DNA of 64,000 bases from an uncultured Lachnospiraceae bacterium (GCA_910586705.1 CAJUJK010000013.1:1-64000), one strand, 5' to 3'; positions 17,401-26,585 are shown, counted from the stretch's first letter. Notes: generated from the letters alone by a model not told the origin. Numbers and translations are program-made.

Positions 17401-20400
17401 CCTGCGCCTATACGCGCGAGGGGTATACCTTTGCCGGCTGGAACACGAAGGCGGACGGCAGCGGCACATCCTATGCGGACGGGGCGGCAGTCAGAGACTT
17501 GTCTACCGAGGCGGGCGGTGACGTTTCCCTGTATGCACAGTGGCAGGCGGAGCAGTATACGGTGAGCTTCGATGCCAATGGGGGCACACTGGCGGCGGGA
17601 AAAGAAAAGAAGACGGTCGATTTCGGAAGCCCGTATGGCGAACTGCCTGTCCCCGGAAGGGCGGACTATACCTTTTTGGGCTGGTATACCGGGAAGACGG
17701 ACGGCGGGCCGGTAACAAGCAATACAAGCGTGGCAAGGACGGAGGGGCATACGCTCTACGCCCGCTGGAACTATGATTATTTTACGCTGTCCTTCGATCT
17801 GCAGGGCGGCAGCGGCACGGCACAGGAGAGCTTCCTTCCGCGTAAGATGAAGAAGACGGGGCAGAGTCTGCCGGGGGCAGAGCCTGTTCTTCCGGGGCTG
17901 GACTTCCAAGGCTGGAGCAGGACAGCGGGCGGTTCGGCGGACTACCAGACGGGCGTGCAGATCACATGGCAGCAGGACGGTGCAGCGTCAGAGGGCGCGG
18001 AGACGATGACCCTCTACGCTGTCTGGACGACGGACAAGCCGCATGTGTCTTACAGCGCGAACTGTAAGGATGCCTCTGTGGGAAATATGCCGCAGTCGCC
18101 GCAGCTTATGACGACGGATGAAATCAGTAAGGGCGAGGTGAAGCTCTCGAACAAAATACCTGCACGCACGGGCTATACCTTTGCAGGCTGGGCACGGACG
18201 GCTACGGACGGCGCGTCGCTCTATCAGCCGGGGGATAGCGTGCAGTTTGTAAAGACGACGGGTTCCCTGACGCTGTACGCGGTGTGGGCGGAAAATAGCA
18301 ATCATACCGTATCTTTGACACTGATGGACGGTGAAAAACAGCTCTCAAAGGTGTTTTACCCCGCCGGTACGCAGGTGACCCTGCCCGGATTCGGGCTGCT
18401 GGAGTGGGGGACTGGTCAGGAGAAAAAGGGATTTACGGGATGGAGTAAGAGGGCAGGCGTCAGCGCTGTAGACTATCAGGCGGACAGCAGCCTGACGCTG
18501 GATAGGGATACCACCCTCTACGCCGCATGGCAGAGAATATATGGATGGGAGTGCAGGTGGCGCGCTTCGGAGACGGAGGCGTGGACGTACGACCGCCTGC
18601 AAAATGCGGATGACAAGTTGCAAAACGGCGGCGAAATAGTGATGCTGAGTAATGCAAAAGCGCAGTATGGAAAGTATATTGAGTTGACGGGCAGCTATAC
18701 ACTGGACTTAAACGGCCACACCGTTTCTTTTATGAATGTGTCGGGCGGCAGGAAGACTATCTGTAACGGGACGCTGAGTGACGAAGCGAGCGGTCCGTAT
18801 GTGCGTGCAGGTTTGCTAATTGACAGGAGCGCAGACGTGACGCTTCGGGATGTGACGCTACTGAAAGTGAAAACGACTTCCAGAATGGTTGATGTACTGG
18901 ATGAAAGCCGTCTGACGATAACCGGCAATAGTTATATGGATACGACGGACGACGTTTTACGTAACTGTATATATGTGGGACCCAATGCACATCTGACGAT
19001 TGAATATTTGGAGATGTATGGTTTCATAAGATTTGAAGGTGAGGGAAGCGCAGGCTGTGCGGTAGAAATCAAAGATGGTTATTTTTATACTTCTAATAAT
19101 GAGAGCGTGATCATTCAAAATAAGGGTAATTCGAGGACAGGTGAGATCACGGGAGGCTGCTTTGCGAACAAAACAGGTTTAACGCCCGACGGAAAGATTT
19201 GGATGCAGCCTGATAATGTGCGTCAAGATGTTATCATTTATCACGCCGGCGAGAAGGCCGGTGAGGAGGCAGTCGGCGCATCTCCCCGCTATGGCAACCT
19301 TAATTACAGCGGGCCGTGGTACCGAATTAAGGGACAGAGCTCCCAGCCGATGGATATCTGGGAGATCAACGGAAACAAAAGCAAGAAGAAAGCGCCTAAA
19401 AATGCTGATATGGAAGCCGGCACGAACACGTTTCGGCTGATCAGCCCCCTGATGCAAAGTGACAGTGCTGTCAGTTGGACGAAAAACGGCTCCCGGGCGG
19501 ATGTTGACTTAAACGGCTACACTTATGTGGCAAACGGCGGCTTTGCGATGAAAGGCGGCGTGGAGGGAAACAACAGCAAAATCGGAAACGGCGTTCTGAA
19601 GACGGTCGGCACGGCTGATTTCCAAAAGGCGCATATCGCATCCGACATGGTGGTAAAGGCGGATGTTATCAAGCTGGATGCCGGCGATACCGTAGAGGCG
19701 GGGGCGCGGTTTTATTCCAAAAGCGAGATCAGACAGCTTGAGTTTGGGAATATCGTGCTCACAAAGCAGGCGGCGAGTGATGACGGCGATTATAACCATT
19801 ACTATATCGCCATGCCCTGGGAGACGTCGGGGACAGTGCCCAAAGAGAGCGTGACCTTCCACAGCAATTATCCGGCGGACAGCACGGGGACGGCAGGGAC
19901 GGCGGCAAAGGAACAGACGCGGGGGGCGAAGTGGAGCCTGCCGTCTCAGTTTGGCGTGCCCACAGGCTTTATCTTTTACGAGTGGAACACGAAGGCGGAC
20001 GGCTCCGGCAGCCGGATTACGGCGGATGCGGTTTTTGACAGTGCGGTGAAGGATGTCTATGCCGTCTGGAAGAGGAGCAACATGACGGTCACCTTTGACC
20101 TGAACGGGGGAGGAAGGACACCGGCTCCCGTGTGGATGGAAGGCGTTAAGGAGAACGGAACCCGTCTGATTCCTTACAACTATCCGGTGGGAAATCCGCC
20201 CGCCGCAATGCGTACCGGGTATACGCTGGAGGGATGGTATGACACCAGTGCGGCGACAGGCGGTACGAAGCTTGCGGAGAAGACGAAAGCGATCCGGTCG
20301 AAGACTTATTATGCCCGCTGGAAGGAGGCGTCCGGCACGGCGTATACCGTAAAGTATCAGACGGAGAGCGGGAGCCTGCTGGGGCAGAAGGAGTTTTACG

Positions 20401-22592
20401 CAACGACCGGGGCGGCGGTCAGTCTGACCAGCCCTGTGGATATCCGGCAGTCTTTTACCGGGTATACCTATAAAGATATGACAGGGGACAGTAAGATTAA
20501 GGCGGACGGCAGCTCCGTGGTGACGCTGAAGTATGCCGTGAAGAGAAACGCCGTGAAGGTGACGGTGAAGGAGAGCACGGGGAGCGGGGAGACAAACCTG
20601 TCCGGCATCTACGTGTCCGTCACGGGCGGCGGCAGCGGCAGCGGGAATCCTTCCACAAGCGGGAACGTCACCACAAAGAGCAACTGTGCCTACGGATCCA
20701 CCGTAACCTTAACGGCGGGCGAGAAAACGGGATACGAGTTTGTGGAGTGGAAGGGAGACCAGACAGGGGCGAACCCGGGCGTATCCTTTATCATGCCGGA
20801 TCTTCCGGCGGGGAAGGTGGTGGAAATAACTGCCGTTTACCGCAAAAAGACCTATCCGGCGTCTTATGACTTAAAGAATATAGAAGTGACCGCGGCGGAC
20901 GGCGGGACGGCGCCGGGAAGGGTTACCCACGGCAGCGGTCTGTCCGTGAAGCTGACTGCGCAGACAGGCTATGAACTGCCGGAGGCGGGGGCTGTTTCCG
21001 TGACCGTGGGAGGCGCAGAGCGCGGCCTGCAGACGGCGGGAAGCACAGGAGATACGTATGTGAAAAACAGCGACGGCACGGCGGTACTGACGGTGCGGAA
21101 CGTGACGGGAGATCTTGTCATCACAGCGGCGGGCGTGCCGATAGACTCAGATGTGGCGTTTCAGGAGAAGAAGGCGACGGGACAGACGGACAGCTGTCTT
21201 GACGCGAAGACTTCCGCAGGCGGTTCCCTGCCCGTAAAGACGGCATACGGGACGTCCTGCACCGTGGTTTTATCTCCGAAGACGGGATATGCGCTCCCGG
21301 ATACCATAGCGGTTTATACGGCTGTGGGCGCGGACGGAAGCGGCGGCACGGCACTGACCGCGGGCACGGATTATCGCTACGATGCCATAAACGGCACGGT
21401 CTTTCTCCCGGAAGTGACGGGCAATACCCGGATCGAGGCGGGCGCGGTGCCGGGCAGGGACACCCTTTACCGGGCGGTGTATTACCAGATGATGGAGGAT
21501 GGCAGCTATGAGGAAGGGACCCCTTATGAGACGGCGTATCTTACCGGGCAGACCGGGACGCAGATCCCTGTGGAAGAGCTGAAGAAAAGCTATGCCGGCT
21601 ATACGTTCGACAAGTATGCGTGGACAAAAGGAGATGGTGCGGGAACCGGCACGGAGGGCATGGGAGAGCCTGTGGTCGCGGCGGACGGTTCCACGGTGGT
21701 GAAGCTTTATTATAAGAGAAACCAGTATACCGTGACAGTGAAAACGCAGACGAAGGCTCCGGACGGAAGCGATACATGGACGGACTGGACAGGAATGGAG
21801 GCAGCAGGCGCAGCGAATCCCTATTATTACAGAGGGCGTGTGGACATTGACCTTGGCGGACTGCCGGATCGGAAAGGGTACGACAGGGACGGCTGGATGG
21901 CGTTTGATACGGACGGCTGGGCGGCGTATGAGGGCTGGCTGGAAAACGCGGGGGCAGGAGATGCGCCTGCTCCCCGCTACAGCGGAAAAAACGCCCGGCT
22001 CGCCATCCGTATGCCGGACAGCGATCTGGTGGTGATACCGGTCCATACCCCGCAGAGACTGCGGGTATCGGACGAGGGGCTTACCCATGTCGCTTTTGTC
22101 AGGGAGCCGCAAGCCTGGTATGAGCAGCCCTTTGCGGCACAGCTGGAGGCGGACAGCGGCTACAATCTGCCGGAGACGATCACCATTGCCATCGGCGAGG
22201 GGGCGGAGAAAGCGGTTCTGGAAGACGGCGATTTTACCTATGATAAAGATACAGGAGTGGTGGAGATTACGATACAGGAGAAAGTGACAGGCACCATCAC
22301 GATCCATGCGGAGGGCGTGAGACAGGAGCAGATGCAGACGGTGTTCCTGCGATATGCGGACGGCGTGACAGAGGAGACATCCCATCTGCGCCTAAGCCGG
22401 GAGACCGGAGCGTATACGGTGACCTATAACGGCAGGTTTGCCATCGCGCTGACACCGGAGAACGGTTACGTCCTGCCGGAGACAGTGACGCTGATGGCGG
22501 GCGTGGATGATGCCGGAAACGGCGGCGATCCCTTTACGGCGGACAAAGACGGTGACAGTACACCTGCCGGAACAAGGGTTTCCTACGATTAG
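14415..22592 (+). CDS. Giant secreted InlB B-repeat (List_Bact_rpt-type) surface protein, N-terminal part ended by an in-frame TAG
   Basis: This part has 2725 residues. A signal peptide (KKGLRLAAVLLAFCLLVTS) is followed by a low-complexity Pro/Glu/Gly/Asp region (about residues 100-195) of 12-residue tandem units. Many InlB B-repeat-like modules follow (about 660-1370 and 1810-1970), each with the pattern FDANGGTL...YTFLGWYTG...LYARW. Between them, about 1390-1610, lies a Leu/Ile/Asn/Gly-rich region resembling a parallel beta-helix, with lower GC content. The ATG at 14415 is nine bases after AGAGG; the longer upstream frame has no site. The frame ends in TAG at 22590, yet the same frame continues at once with 667 more codons including the membrane anchor. 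So this is one gene with a nonsense codon. Likely an adhesin or matrix-binding protein; ligand unknown. Confidence 0.88.
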   Translation: MKKQKTSLGSGRKKGLRLAAVLLAFCLLVTSDPDIAETASSYVQAAGDGAAAGKADAGQGVEGTGSKDSAGGEVPDGDGTQTPGNGDGGSTGDGNDAGGAETPENPEGGDGEEMPGNPEGGDGEETPGNPEGGNGEETPGSPDEGDSEETPGNPEGGDGEETPGSPDEGDGEETPGSPDEGDGEETPGNPEDGENADDTPRPEEERDALADIDIDALPETEEAWDAYLESLDEETRAIEEPMEVFGVRTFEAVVPAEVQYAGTDGFEKRHKMRVVWVNDPEHALAKTALSTNCAKSYVCVRVPDKGGSQVRKCYFNKDILTDKSGKESVLAEFTLPLTYEEGDPFVTDVGAYSKNSLLVGRPSGEVQLQLYDYMEQTYKTYYSVEFRSGGAVLGGLLSKEEWLSECGGTVWRPQVFLGYQIYEQDATLRLRADGDVMRRFGVSMADNYGVALAPAEGGWSATWSLGSRDGVNGGSFPGSRYHVSVMDSDLTGLTLEAGPEAGAAELDGVSLYARALVRYRKGIDKGFSFPIRIDSDAVRCKVQYAGTDGSYIRTDAKNHNSAYIIKDLRDFPEVDAAWKALFDGMYTGTDGKTYRVGDTYTGNVSLGLFPNWKGSYVTLTLDATVDQNGQTSADLAANGKQTVRVAVGERYEENTPVPEKAPAGYEFGGWYSEKAGQGKRYFDSSGRAVRACDMLEDTALYAGWREKNRKIVYRLDACLPDSLPSGFGGLAWTEYEISDCLRGDTLAKKGLRLPEEDKGEVWRRGWRLEGWYTEKAGGDKITNTTALPVEEDSYTFYAHWEPEECTMTYDANGGSFNSGTKTVKVRYGEPYGTTVTTAAPVPVRNGYQFMGYGVYKGAFMPLREDDVVHSTQNFTVYAVWATEVTVNLDTDGGTLAAGQPPYIKGMTGQRITIPNPSRTGYTFICWKDEKDGTSEPGRDNSHYYKIPADAGAAVTLKACWVENTYAVRFQKNALSGVSGDMGTQMFTCGRSAALTACAYTREGYTFAGWNTKADGSGTSYADGAAVRDLSTEAGGDVSLYAQWQAEQYTVSFDANGGTLAAGKEKKTVDFGSPYGELPVPGRADYTFLGWYTGKTDGGPVTSNTSVARTEGHTLYARWNYDYFTLSFDLQGGSGTAQESFLPRKMKKTGQSLPGAEPVLPGLDFQGWSRTAGGSADYQTGVQITWQQDGAASEGAETMTLYAVWTTDKPHVSYSANCKDASVGNMPQSPQLMTTDEISKGEVKLSNKIPARTGYTFAGWARTATDGASLYQPGDSVQFVKTTGSLTLYAVWAENSNHTVSLTLMDGEKQLSKVFYPAGTQVTLPGFGLLEWGTGQEKKGFTGWSKRAGVSAVDYQADSSLTLDRDTTLYAAWQRIYGWECRWRASETEAWTYDRLQNADDKLQNGGEIVMLSNAKAQYGKYIELTGSYTLDLNGHTVSFMNVSGGRKTICNGTLSDEASGPYVRAGLLIDRSADVTLRDVTLLKVKTTSRMVDVLDESRLTITGNSYMDTTDDVLRNCIYVGPNAHLTIEYLEMYGFIRFEGEGSAGCAVEIKDGYFYTSNNESVIIQNKGNSRTGEITGGCFANKTGLTPDGKIWMQPDNVRQDVIIYHAGEKAGEEAVGASPRYGNLNYSGPWYRIKGQSSQPMDIWEINGNKSKKKAPKNADMEAGTNTFRLISPLMQSDSAVSWTKNGSRADVDLNGYTYVANGGFAMKGGVEGNNSKIGNGVLKTVGTADFQKAHIASDMVVKADVIKLDAGDTVEAGARFYSKSEIRQLEFGNIVLTKQAASDDGDYNHYYIAMPWETSGTVPKESVTFHSNYPADSTGTAGTAAKEQTRGAKWSLPSQFGVPTGFIFYEWNTKADGSGSRITADAVFDSAVKDVYAVWKRSNMTVTFDLNGGGRTPAPVWMEGVKENGTRLIPYNYPVGNPPAAMRTGYTLEGWYDTSAATGGTKLAEKTKAIRSKTYYARWKEASGTAYTVKYQTESGSLLGQKEFYATTGAAVSLTSPVDIRQSFTGYTYKDMTGDSKIKADGSSVVTLKYAVKRNAVKVTVKESTGSGETNLSGIYVSVTGGGSGSGNPSTSGNVTTKSNCAYGSTVTLTAGEKTGYEFVEWKGDQTGANPGVSFIMPDLPAGKVVEITAVYRKKTYPASYDLKNIEVTAADGGTAPGRVTHGSGLSVKLTAQTGYELPEAGAVSVTVGGAERGLQTAGSTGDTYVKNSDGTAVLTVRNVTGDLVITAAGVPIDSDVAFQEKKATGQTDSCLDAKTSAGGSLPVKTAYGTSCTVVLSPKTGYALPDTIAVYTAVGADGSGGTALTAGTDYRYDAINGTVFLPEVTGNTRIEAGAVPGRDTLYRAVYYQMMEDGSYEEGTPYETAYLTGQTGTQIPVEELKKSYAGYTFDKYAWTKGDGAGTGTEGMGEPVVAADGSTVVKLYYKRNQYTVTVKTQTKAPDGSDTWTDWTGMEAAGAANPYYYRGRVDIDLGGLPDRKGYDRDGWMAFDTDGWAAYEGWLENAGAGDAPAPRYSGKNARLAIRMPDSDLVVIPVHTPQRLRVSDEGLTHVAFVREPQAWYEQPFAAQLEADSGYNLPETITIAIGEGAEKAVLEDGDFTYDKDTGVVEITIQEKVTGTITIHAEGVRQEQMQTVFLRYADGVTEETSHLRLSRETGAYTVTYNGRFAIALTPENGYVLPETVTLMAGVDDAGNGGDPFTADKDGDSTPAGTRVSYD
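14715..15000 (+). repeat. 36-base tandem repeats coding a Pro/Glu/Gly/Asp linker
   Basis: About eight units of 36 bases encode variants of PEGGDGEETPGN and PDEGDGEETPGS. The near-identical DNA copies favour slippage and copy-number change. In the protein they form a disordered acidic stalk after the signal peptide. Confidence 0.85.
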
Positions 22593-22601
22593 GAGACAGG
22601 A

Positions 22602-24605
22602 ATGTTCTCTGTCCTGTCCCTCAAGGACGATGTGCTGGTTCTCATACCCGGGGCGACGGAAAGCAGCGGGGAGCCCGTGCCCTATACAGTGGAGCATTAC
22701 CGGGCGGACGAAGACGGCGGCTATGAGCTTGCGTCTGTCAGCTACAGGGAAGCTCTGGCAGGCACGGCGATCACGGAAGAGATGCGCAGGCAGGAACAGA
22801 AAAATTATGCGGGTTATACTTATGTGAAGTATGAATGGCAGACAGGAAGCGGTGCGGGCGAAGCCCAGTCCCCTCTGGTCGCGGCGGACGGCAGTACGGT
22901 GATAAAGATGTATTATGACATCGCGGTGTATGAGCTGACGGTTGTGATGGAGGAAGGTCTGCGCGGCGGTATCAGCGGACAGAGCCAGACGGAAGCCACC
23001 CAGACCGGCACATATCATTATGGCGACAGCATCGAGCTGGAGCTGACAGAGGTGGCGGCAGGCAGGAGTTGTAAGGGCTGGCACATAGACGGGGAGCCGG
23101 TGAGCACAGGATGGCATTACGCCTTTACTATGCCCATGAAGGATATGACAGTTGTGGCAAAATCCGGGACAGGCAGCTATGAGCTGATGGCTTACGGCAG
23201 CCACGGGAAGGCACAGATCCCGGAGGAGGGAGAAGAGGGATACCTGTCACAGATCGCTTATGAGACGGAAAAGACGGTCACGATTCTGCCGGATGAACAT
23301 TATAACCTGCCGGAGCAGATTAAAATTCTGGTGGACGACGGGGAAAGGAAGATCAGTATGGGAAGCGCCGGAAGCCGGAATGCGAAAGACGGGGATAGTT
23401 ACGTCAGTGCGCCGGACGGAAAGGGCGGCGAGATCACCCTGACCGTGCGCGGCGATACGGCGGTAGAGTTTGAGATGGTGCCGGATACATACCTGCTCAC
23501 CTTTGACCCGACGGGCGGCACATTGGAGCAGACGACCCGCACCGTTACTTACGGCGAGCCTTACGGGGAACTGCCCGTTCCGGAAAGGAAGGGCTATGAT
23601 TTCCTCGGCTGGTACAGCGCCGCTGAGGAAGGGACGAAGGTGGAAGCGGAGACCGCGCTTCTGGAGGCGGGGGACCATACCTTGTATGCCCGGTGGAAAA
23701 AACGGCCGGTGAAAGAGCCGGACGGGAAGGAAGAAGAGCCGGACGGCGGGACAGAACCTGTGCCGGAGAACGAACCGGGCGGCGGGACAGAATACGCGCC
23801 GACAGGAAAGACAGAGAAGGCGGGGAGGGCTGTCCTTGACGAGGACGAGTTCGTTGCCCTGTCTGCAGAGGACGAGGCTGTGCGGGAGAGCACAGAGGAT
23901 GGGAAAGAGAGCGCCTACGATCTGGGTGCGGGCAGGATTACCGTGGAGGTAAACTGTATACAGGATTATCTGACCGCGTCTGTCACGGATACGTCCGCAG
24001 TTATAAACAGTGTGCTGAGCGCAGAGCAGAGAAAATTGGCAGAGAGCGGGCAGGATATTCGGATCCGCATGGATGTGACGGATATCTCGGACCATGTGCC
24101 GCCACAGGATAAAGAAGCGGCAGAGAGCGGGATAGAGGCGTACCGGGAGACGTATCCACAGCTTACGCCGGGGATGTATATTGATATCTCCCTGTTTATC
24201 AAGATCGGGAACGGCGACTGGGAAAAAATCTCCGCGGTCAGAGAGCCGATAGAAGTGGTGGTCGGCATCCCGGAAAACCTGCAGCAGGAAGGCAGGACGT
24301 TTTATATCATCCGCGTCCATGAGGGGGCGTATACCTTTATGGAAGATCTGGATGAGACGGCGGATACCATCACCATATGCACGGACCGTTTTTCAACTTA
24401 CGCGGTTTTGTATGAACAGACGGAGGAAAGAGGGACTGCGGAAGCGGAAGGGAAGGCGAAGTGCGGGCTGTGCCATATGTGCCCGACCTTCCTTGGGATC
24501 TGTTACTTTATCTGGCTGGCGGTAATGATAGCGGCGATCATCATTGTGCTGATCATTCTGCGCAGAAAAAGGGAGGAAGATGAGGAACAGACTGTAGAAA
24601 AGTAA
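22602..24605 (+). CDS. C-terminal part of the giant surface protein with membrane anchor
   Basis: This 667-codon frame is in the same frame as the preceding 2725-codon part, three codons after its TAG. It continues the domain series: one more B-repeat near 23490-23700 (FDPTGGTLEQTTRTVTYGEP), an acidic Pro/Glu/Gly linker, a beta-rich domain (about 23930-24400), a CGLCHMC motif and a single membrane helix (WLAVMIAAIIIVLIILRRK) with a basic stop-transfer tail. There is no LPXTG motif. Alone it lacks a signal peptide. AGGAG at 22591-22595, overlapping the TAG, sits six bases before ATG 22602, so re-initiation is possible. Most likely it is the disrupted 3' half of one gene, unless the stop is read through or is a sequence error. 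Confidence 0.8.
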   Translation: MFSVLSLKDDVLVLIPGATESSGEPVPYTVEHYRADEDGGYELASVSYREALAGTAITEEMRRQEQKNYAGYTYVKYEWQTGSGAGEAQSPLVAADGSTVIKMYYDIAVYELTVVMEEGLRGGISGQSQTEATQTGTYHYGDSIELELTEVAAGRSCKGWHIDGEPVSTGWHYAFTMPMKDMTVVAKSGTGSYELMAYGSHGKAQIPEEGEEGYLSQIAYETEKTVTILPDEHYNLPEQIKILVDDGERKISMGSAGSRNAKDGDSYVSAPDGKGGEITLTVRGDTAVEFEMVPDTYLLTFDPTGGTLEQTTRTVTYGEPYGELPVPERKGYDFLGWYSAAEEGTKVEAETALLEAGDHTLYARWKKRPVKEPDGKEEEPDGGTEPVPENEPGGGTEYAPTGKTEKAGRAVLDEDEFVALSAEDEAVRESTEDGKESAYDLGAGRITVEVNCIQDYLTASVTDTSAVINSVLSAEQRKLAESGQDIRIRMDVTDISDHVPPQDKEAAESGIEAYRETYPQLTPGMYIDISLFIKIGNGDWEKISAVREPIEVVVGIPENLQQEGRTFYIIRVHEGAYTFMEDLDETADTITICTDRFSTYAVLYEQTEERGTAEAEGKAKCGLCHMCPTFLGICYFIWLAVMIAAIIIVLIILRRKREEDEEQTVEK

Positions 24606-24620
24606 TTTTAGAGAATCCAT

Positions 24621-24675
24621 CCCGGAAAACCAATAGCTTGAACGGGCTGTTGGTTTTTCGGGCTTGCGCTTTTTT
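24621..24675 (+). terminator. Terminator of the giant surface gene
   Basis: CCCG-GAAAACCAA-T-AGC pairs with GCT-G-TTGGTTTT-T-CGGG; a TTTTTT run follows after nine bases. Confidence 0.7.
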
Positions 24676-24803
24676 AGATCGTATAGTATGATGGCTGTAT
24701 CGGGTTCTGTTCTTGAATCCGTGATGAATGACAGGGCGGGGTTCCCGCGTTTTTTCCGGGTTTATATGACAATATGGGTGGTAAAAGGAGGTGTATACAT
24801 AAC

Positions 24804-25520
24804 GTGCGTTATATGACAAATGTATACTGGAACAAAGGCAGGGAGGCGGAGAAGAATCAGGATTCTGTCCTGCTGCAGCAGGTTTTGACGGGCAGGGGGC
24901 GTGTGCTTCTTTCGGCGGTCTGTGACGGCATGGGCGGGCTTTCCCAGGGGGAGGCGGCAAGCGGCTATGCGGTCAGGCAGCTTCGCGACTGGTTTTATAC
25001 GGAGCTGTTTGCCATGATACGGAAGAATAAGCGGTATTGGGTGATACGCAGGTCTCTGGACCGGCTGGTTTTCCATATGCAGGGGGAGCTGAAGCGGTAT
25101 GCCGCAAAAGAGGAGGTTTCTCTGGGAACGACGATGACAGCGCTTGTGGTGTGGGAGCGGACATGGCTGTTATGGCATCTGGGGGACAGCAGGGCGTACC
25201 GCCTGCGGGACCGGCGCATGGAGCAGCTGACGGAGGATCACGCGCAGGATGAGAGGAAACTGACGAAATGTCTCGGCAGTTTCGGGTCTTTTGCGCCGCA
25301 GCACGGGATGGGCGTGTTAAAGCCGGGGGAGGGGATTCTGCTCTGCACGGACGGTTTCAGGCGGCGCGTCACCGATGAGGAACTGCGCGACGTACTGCAT
25401 CCCTGTGAACTCGCGGGGGAAGAGCAGATCGGGCGGCGGCTTAGGGAGATCGGGGAGACGTGCATGAAGAGGGGCGAGAGGGATAATCTCTCGGCGGTTT
25501 ACATAAAATCGTGGAGATAA
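24804..25520 (+). CDS. PP2C-type Ser/Thr protein phosphatase
   Basis: This soluble phosphatase of about 238 residues would dephosphorylate Ser/Thr residues placed by the kinase encoded next door. PP2C metal-binding motifs are present: NQDS near the start, VCDGMGGLSQGE, LGDSRAYRL, CTDGF and GERDNLSAV. Start: GTG 24804 is the best in-frame codon after GGAGG (24787-24791), with a long 12-base spacer; ATG 24813 and ATG 24774 are alternatives. There is no membrane segment. The 122-base gap to the kinase and the shared theme suggest a kinase-phosphatase pair like PrkC/PrpC, though those kinases carry PASTA domains. Confidence 0.9.
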   Translation: MRYMTNVYWNKGREAEKNQDSVLLQQVLTGRGRVLLSAVCDGMGGLSQGEAASGYAVRQLRDWFYTELFAMIRKNKRYWVIRRSLDRLVFHMQGELKRYAAKEEVSLGTTMTALVVWERTWLLWHLGDSRAYRLRDRRMEQLTEDHAQDERKLTKCLGSFGSFAPQHGMGVLKPGEGILLCTDGFRRRVTDEELRDVLHPCELAGEEQIGRRLREIGETCMKRGERDNLSAVYIKSWR

Positions 25521-25642
25521 TGGCAAAACTTTTTTCAGTGTGATTTGCACGATGGCTGTAAGATTATGTAAGTTTTGCAAGTATCCATACACGCTGTGAA
25601 ATAGAGAGAGGAAAGAGAAAAGGGAAGAGAGAGGGGAACGGT

Positions 25643-26584
25643 ATGAATGAAGGGCAAAAATTGGGTAAATATAGAATCATCAAATCCTTAGGGCAGGGCG
25701 GCGAGGGAAGGGTGTATCTGGCGGAGGATGAGAGTCTTGGCAGGCAGGTGGCGGTGAAACGGCTGTGGGAGAAGGAGAAGCAGCGGGGGGAGCAGAGCAA
25801 GGAGAGCGGGGGAAGGGACGGAGAGCCAGTGGAACGAGACGGGGAGAGCGGAGAACAGGACGGCGGGGAGAGAATCAAGGCGGAAGCCGCATTTCTGCGT
25901 GATCTGCGGCATCCGATGCTGCCTGTGGTGTATGAACTGCTCTGTGAGGACGGATGGTTTCTGGTGATGGAATTTATAGAAGGGATAAGTTTACATAACT
26001 ATATAGAAAAACAGGGAAGTGTGGGGGAGGCGCAGGCGAGGTTGTGGGCGGCGGCGCTTCTGGATGTTCTGGATTACCTGCACAGTAGGGAAACGCCTGT
26101 TATTTATAGAGACCTGAAGCCGGATAATATTATGGTATGCCGGGGCGGCAATTTGAAACTGGTGGACTTCGGCGCCGCGGGTCTGCGCAGTTTCGGGGAG
26201 GAGGACGGGGCACGGATGCCGTTCTCTGCCGGGTTCGCGGCGCCGGAGCAGCGCGGTGAGGACGGACTCGGCGTCCGCGCAGACGAGAGGAGCGATCTGT
26301 ACGCATTAGGAAAGACGCTCTATTATATGGTGACGGGGACGGTGTCCGGCGCGTCGCCGGACACCTCCTTTCCCGCGTCCTATTACAACCCGCTTTTGTC
26401 GGAGGAGATTGAGGAAATCATAGAACGTTGTACGAGGGAGGCGCCGGAGGCGCGGTATCAGGTGGCGGGGGAGGTTATGCGGGATCTGTTACGGGGAGGC
26501 GGGAGGAGAAAAGGCAGGCGGGGGAGAGGGTTTGTGCGGCATATCGAAAAACAAATTTGTCTAACAGACTTTTTTCATTTATAA
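25643..26584 (+). CDS. Hanks-type Ser/Thr protein kinase, soluble
   Basis: This 313-residue kinase has the glycine loop GQGGEGRVYLAED, catalytic Lys39 in VAVKR, helix-C Glu81, the loop YRDLKPDN with Asp157 and Asn162 (the usual His is Tyr) and DFG Asp175. Between Lys39 and Glu81 sits an insertion of about 30 Glu/Arg/Gly/Asp residues that ordinary kinases lack. The activation segment is shortened and has few Ser/Thr (RMPFSAGFAAPEQRG). The protein ends after the kinase fold with a basic stretch and no membrane helix or PASTA repeats, unlike PrkC. Substrates are unknown. The ispG promoter lies inside its last codons. Confidence 0.9.
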   Translation: MNEGQKLGKYRIIKSLGQGGEGRVYLAEDESLGRQVAVKRLWEKEKQRGEQSKESGGRDGEPVERDGESGEQDGGERIKAEAAFLRDLRHPMLPVVYELLCEDGWFLVMEFIEGISLHNYIEKQGSVGEAQARLWAAALLDVLDYLHSRETPVIYRDLKPDNIMVCRGGNLKLVDFGAAGLRSFGEEDGARMPFSAGFAAPEQRGEDGLGVRADERSDLYALGKTLYYMVTGTVSGASPDTSFPASYYNPLLSEEIEEIIERCTREAPEARYQVAGEVMRDLLRGGGRRKGRRGRGFVRHIEKQICLTDFFHL

Positions 26585-26585
26585 T
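26557..26585 (+). promoter_or_regulatory. Promoter of ispG-polC inside the kinase 3' end
   Basis: TTGTCT (26557-26562), 17 bases, TATAAT (26580-26585). The -10 overlaps the kinase stop codon. Confidence 0.75.

Noticed and set aside
15891..17909. 672-codon open frame on the minus strand opposite the giant surface gene
   Set aside because: It is a shadow: the plus strand has a clear signal peptide and repeated domains, while the minus frame is Arg/His/Pro/Leu-rich, has no known motif and no ribosome site.
22590..22592. TAG as a pyrrolysine codon
   Set aside because: No pyl genes or methylamine methyltransferase context is present, and TAG ends ordinary genes here such as cdsA, dxr and ribF.
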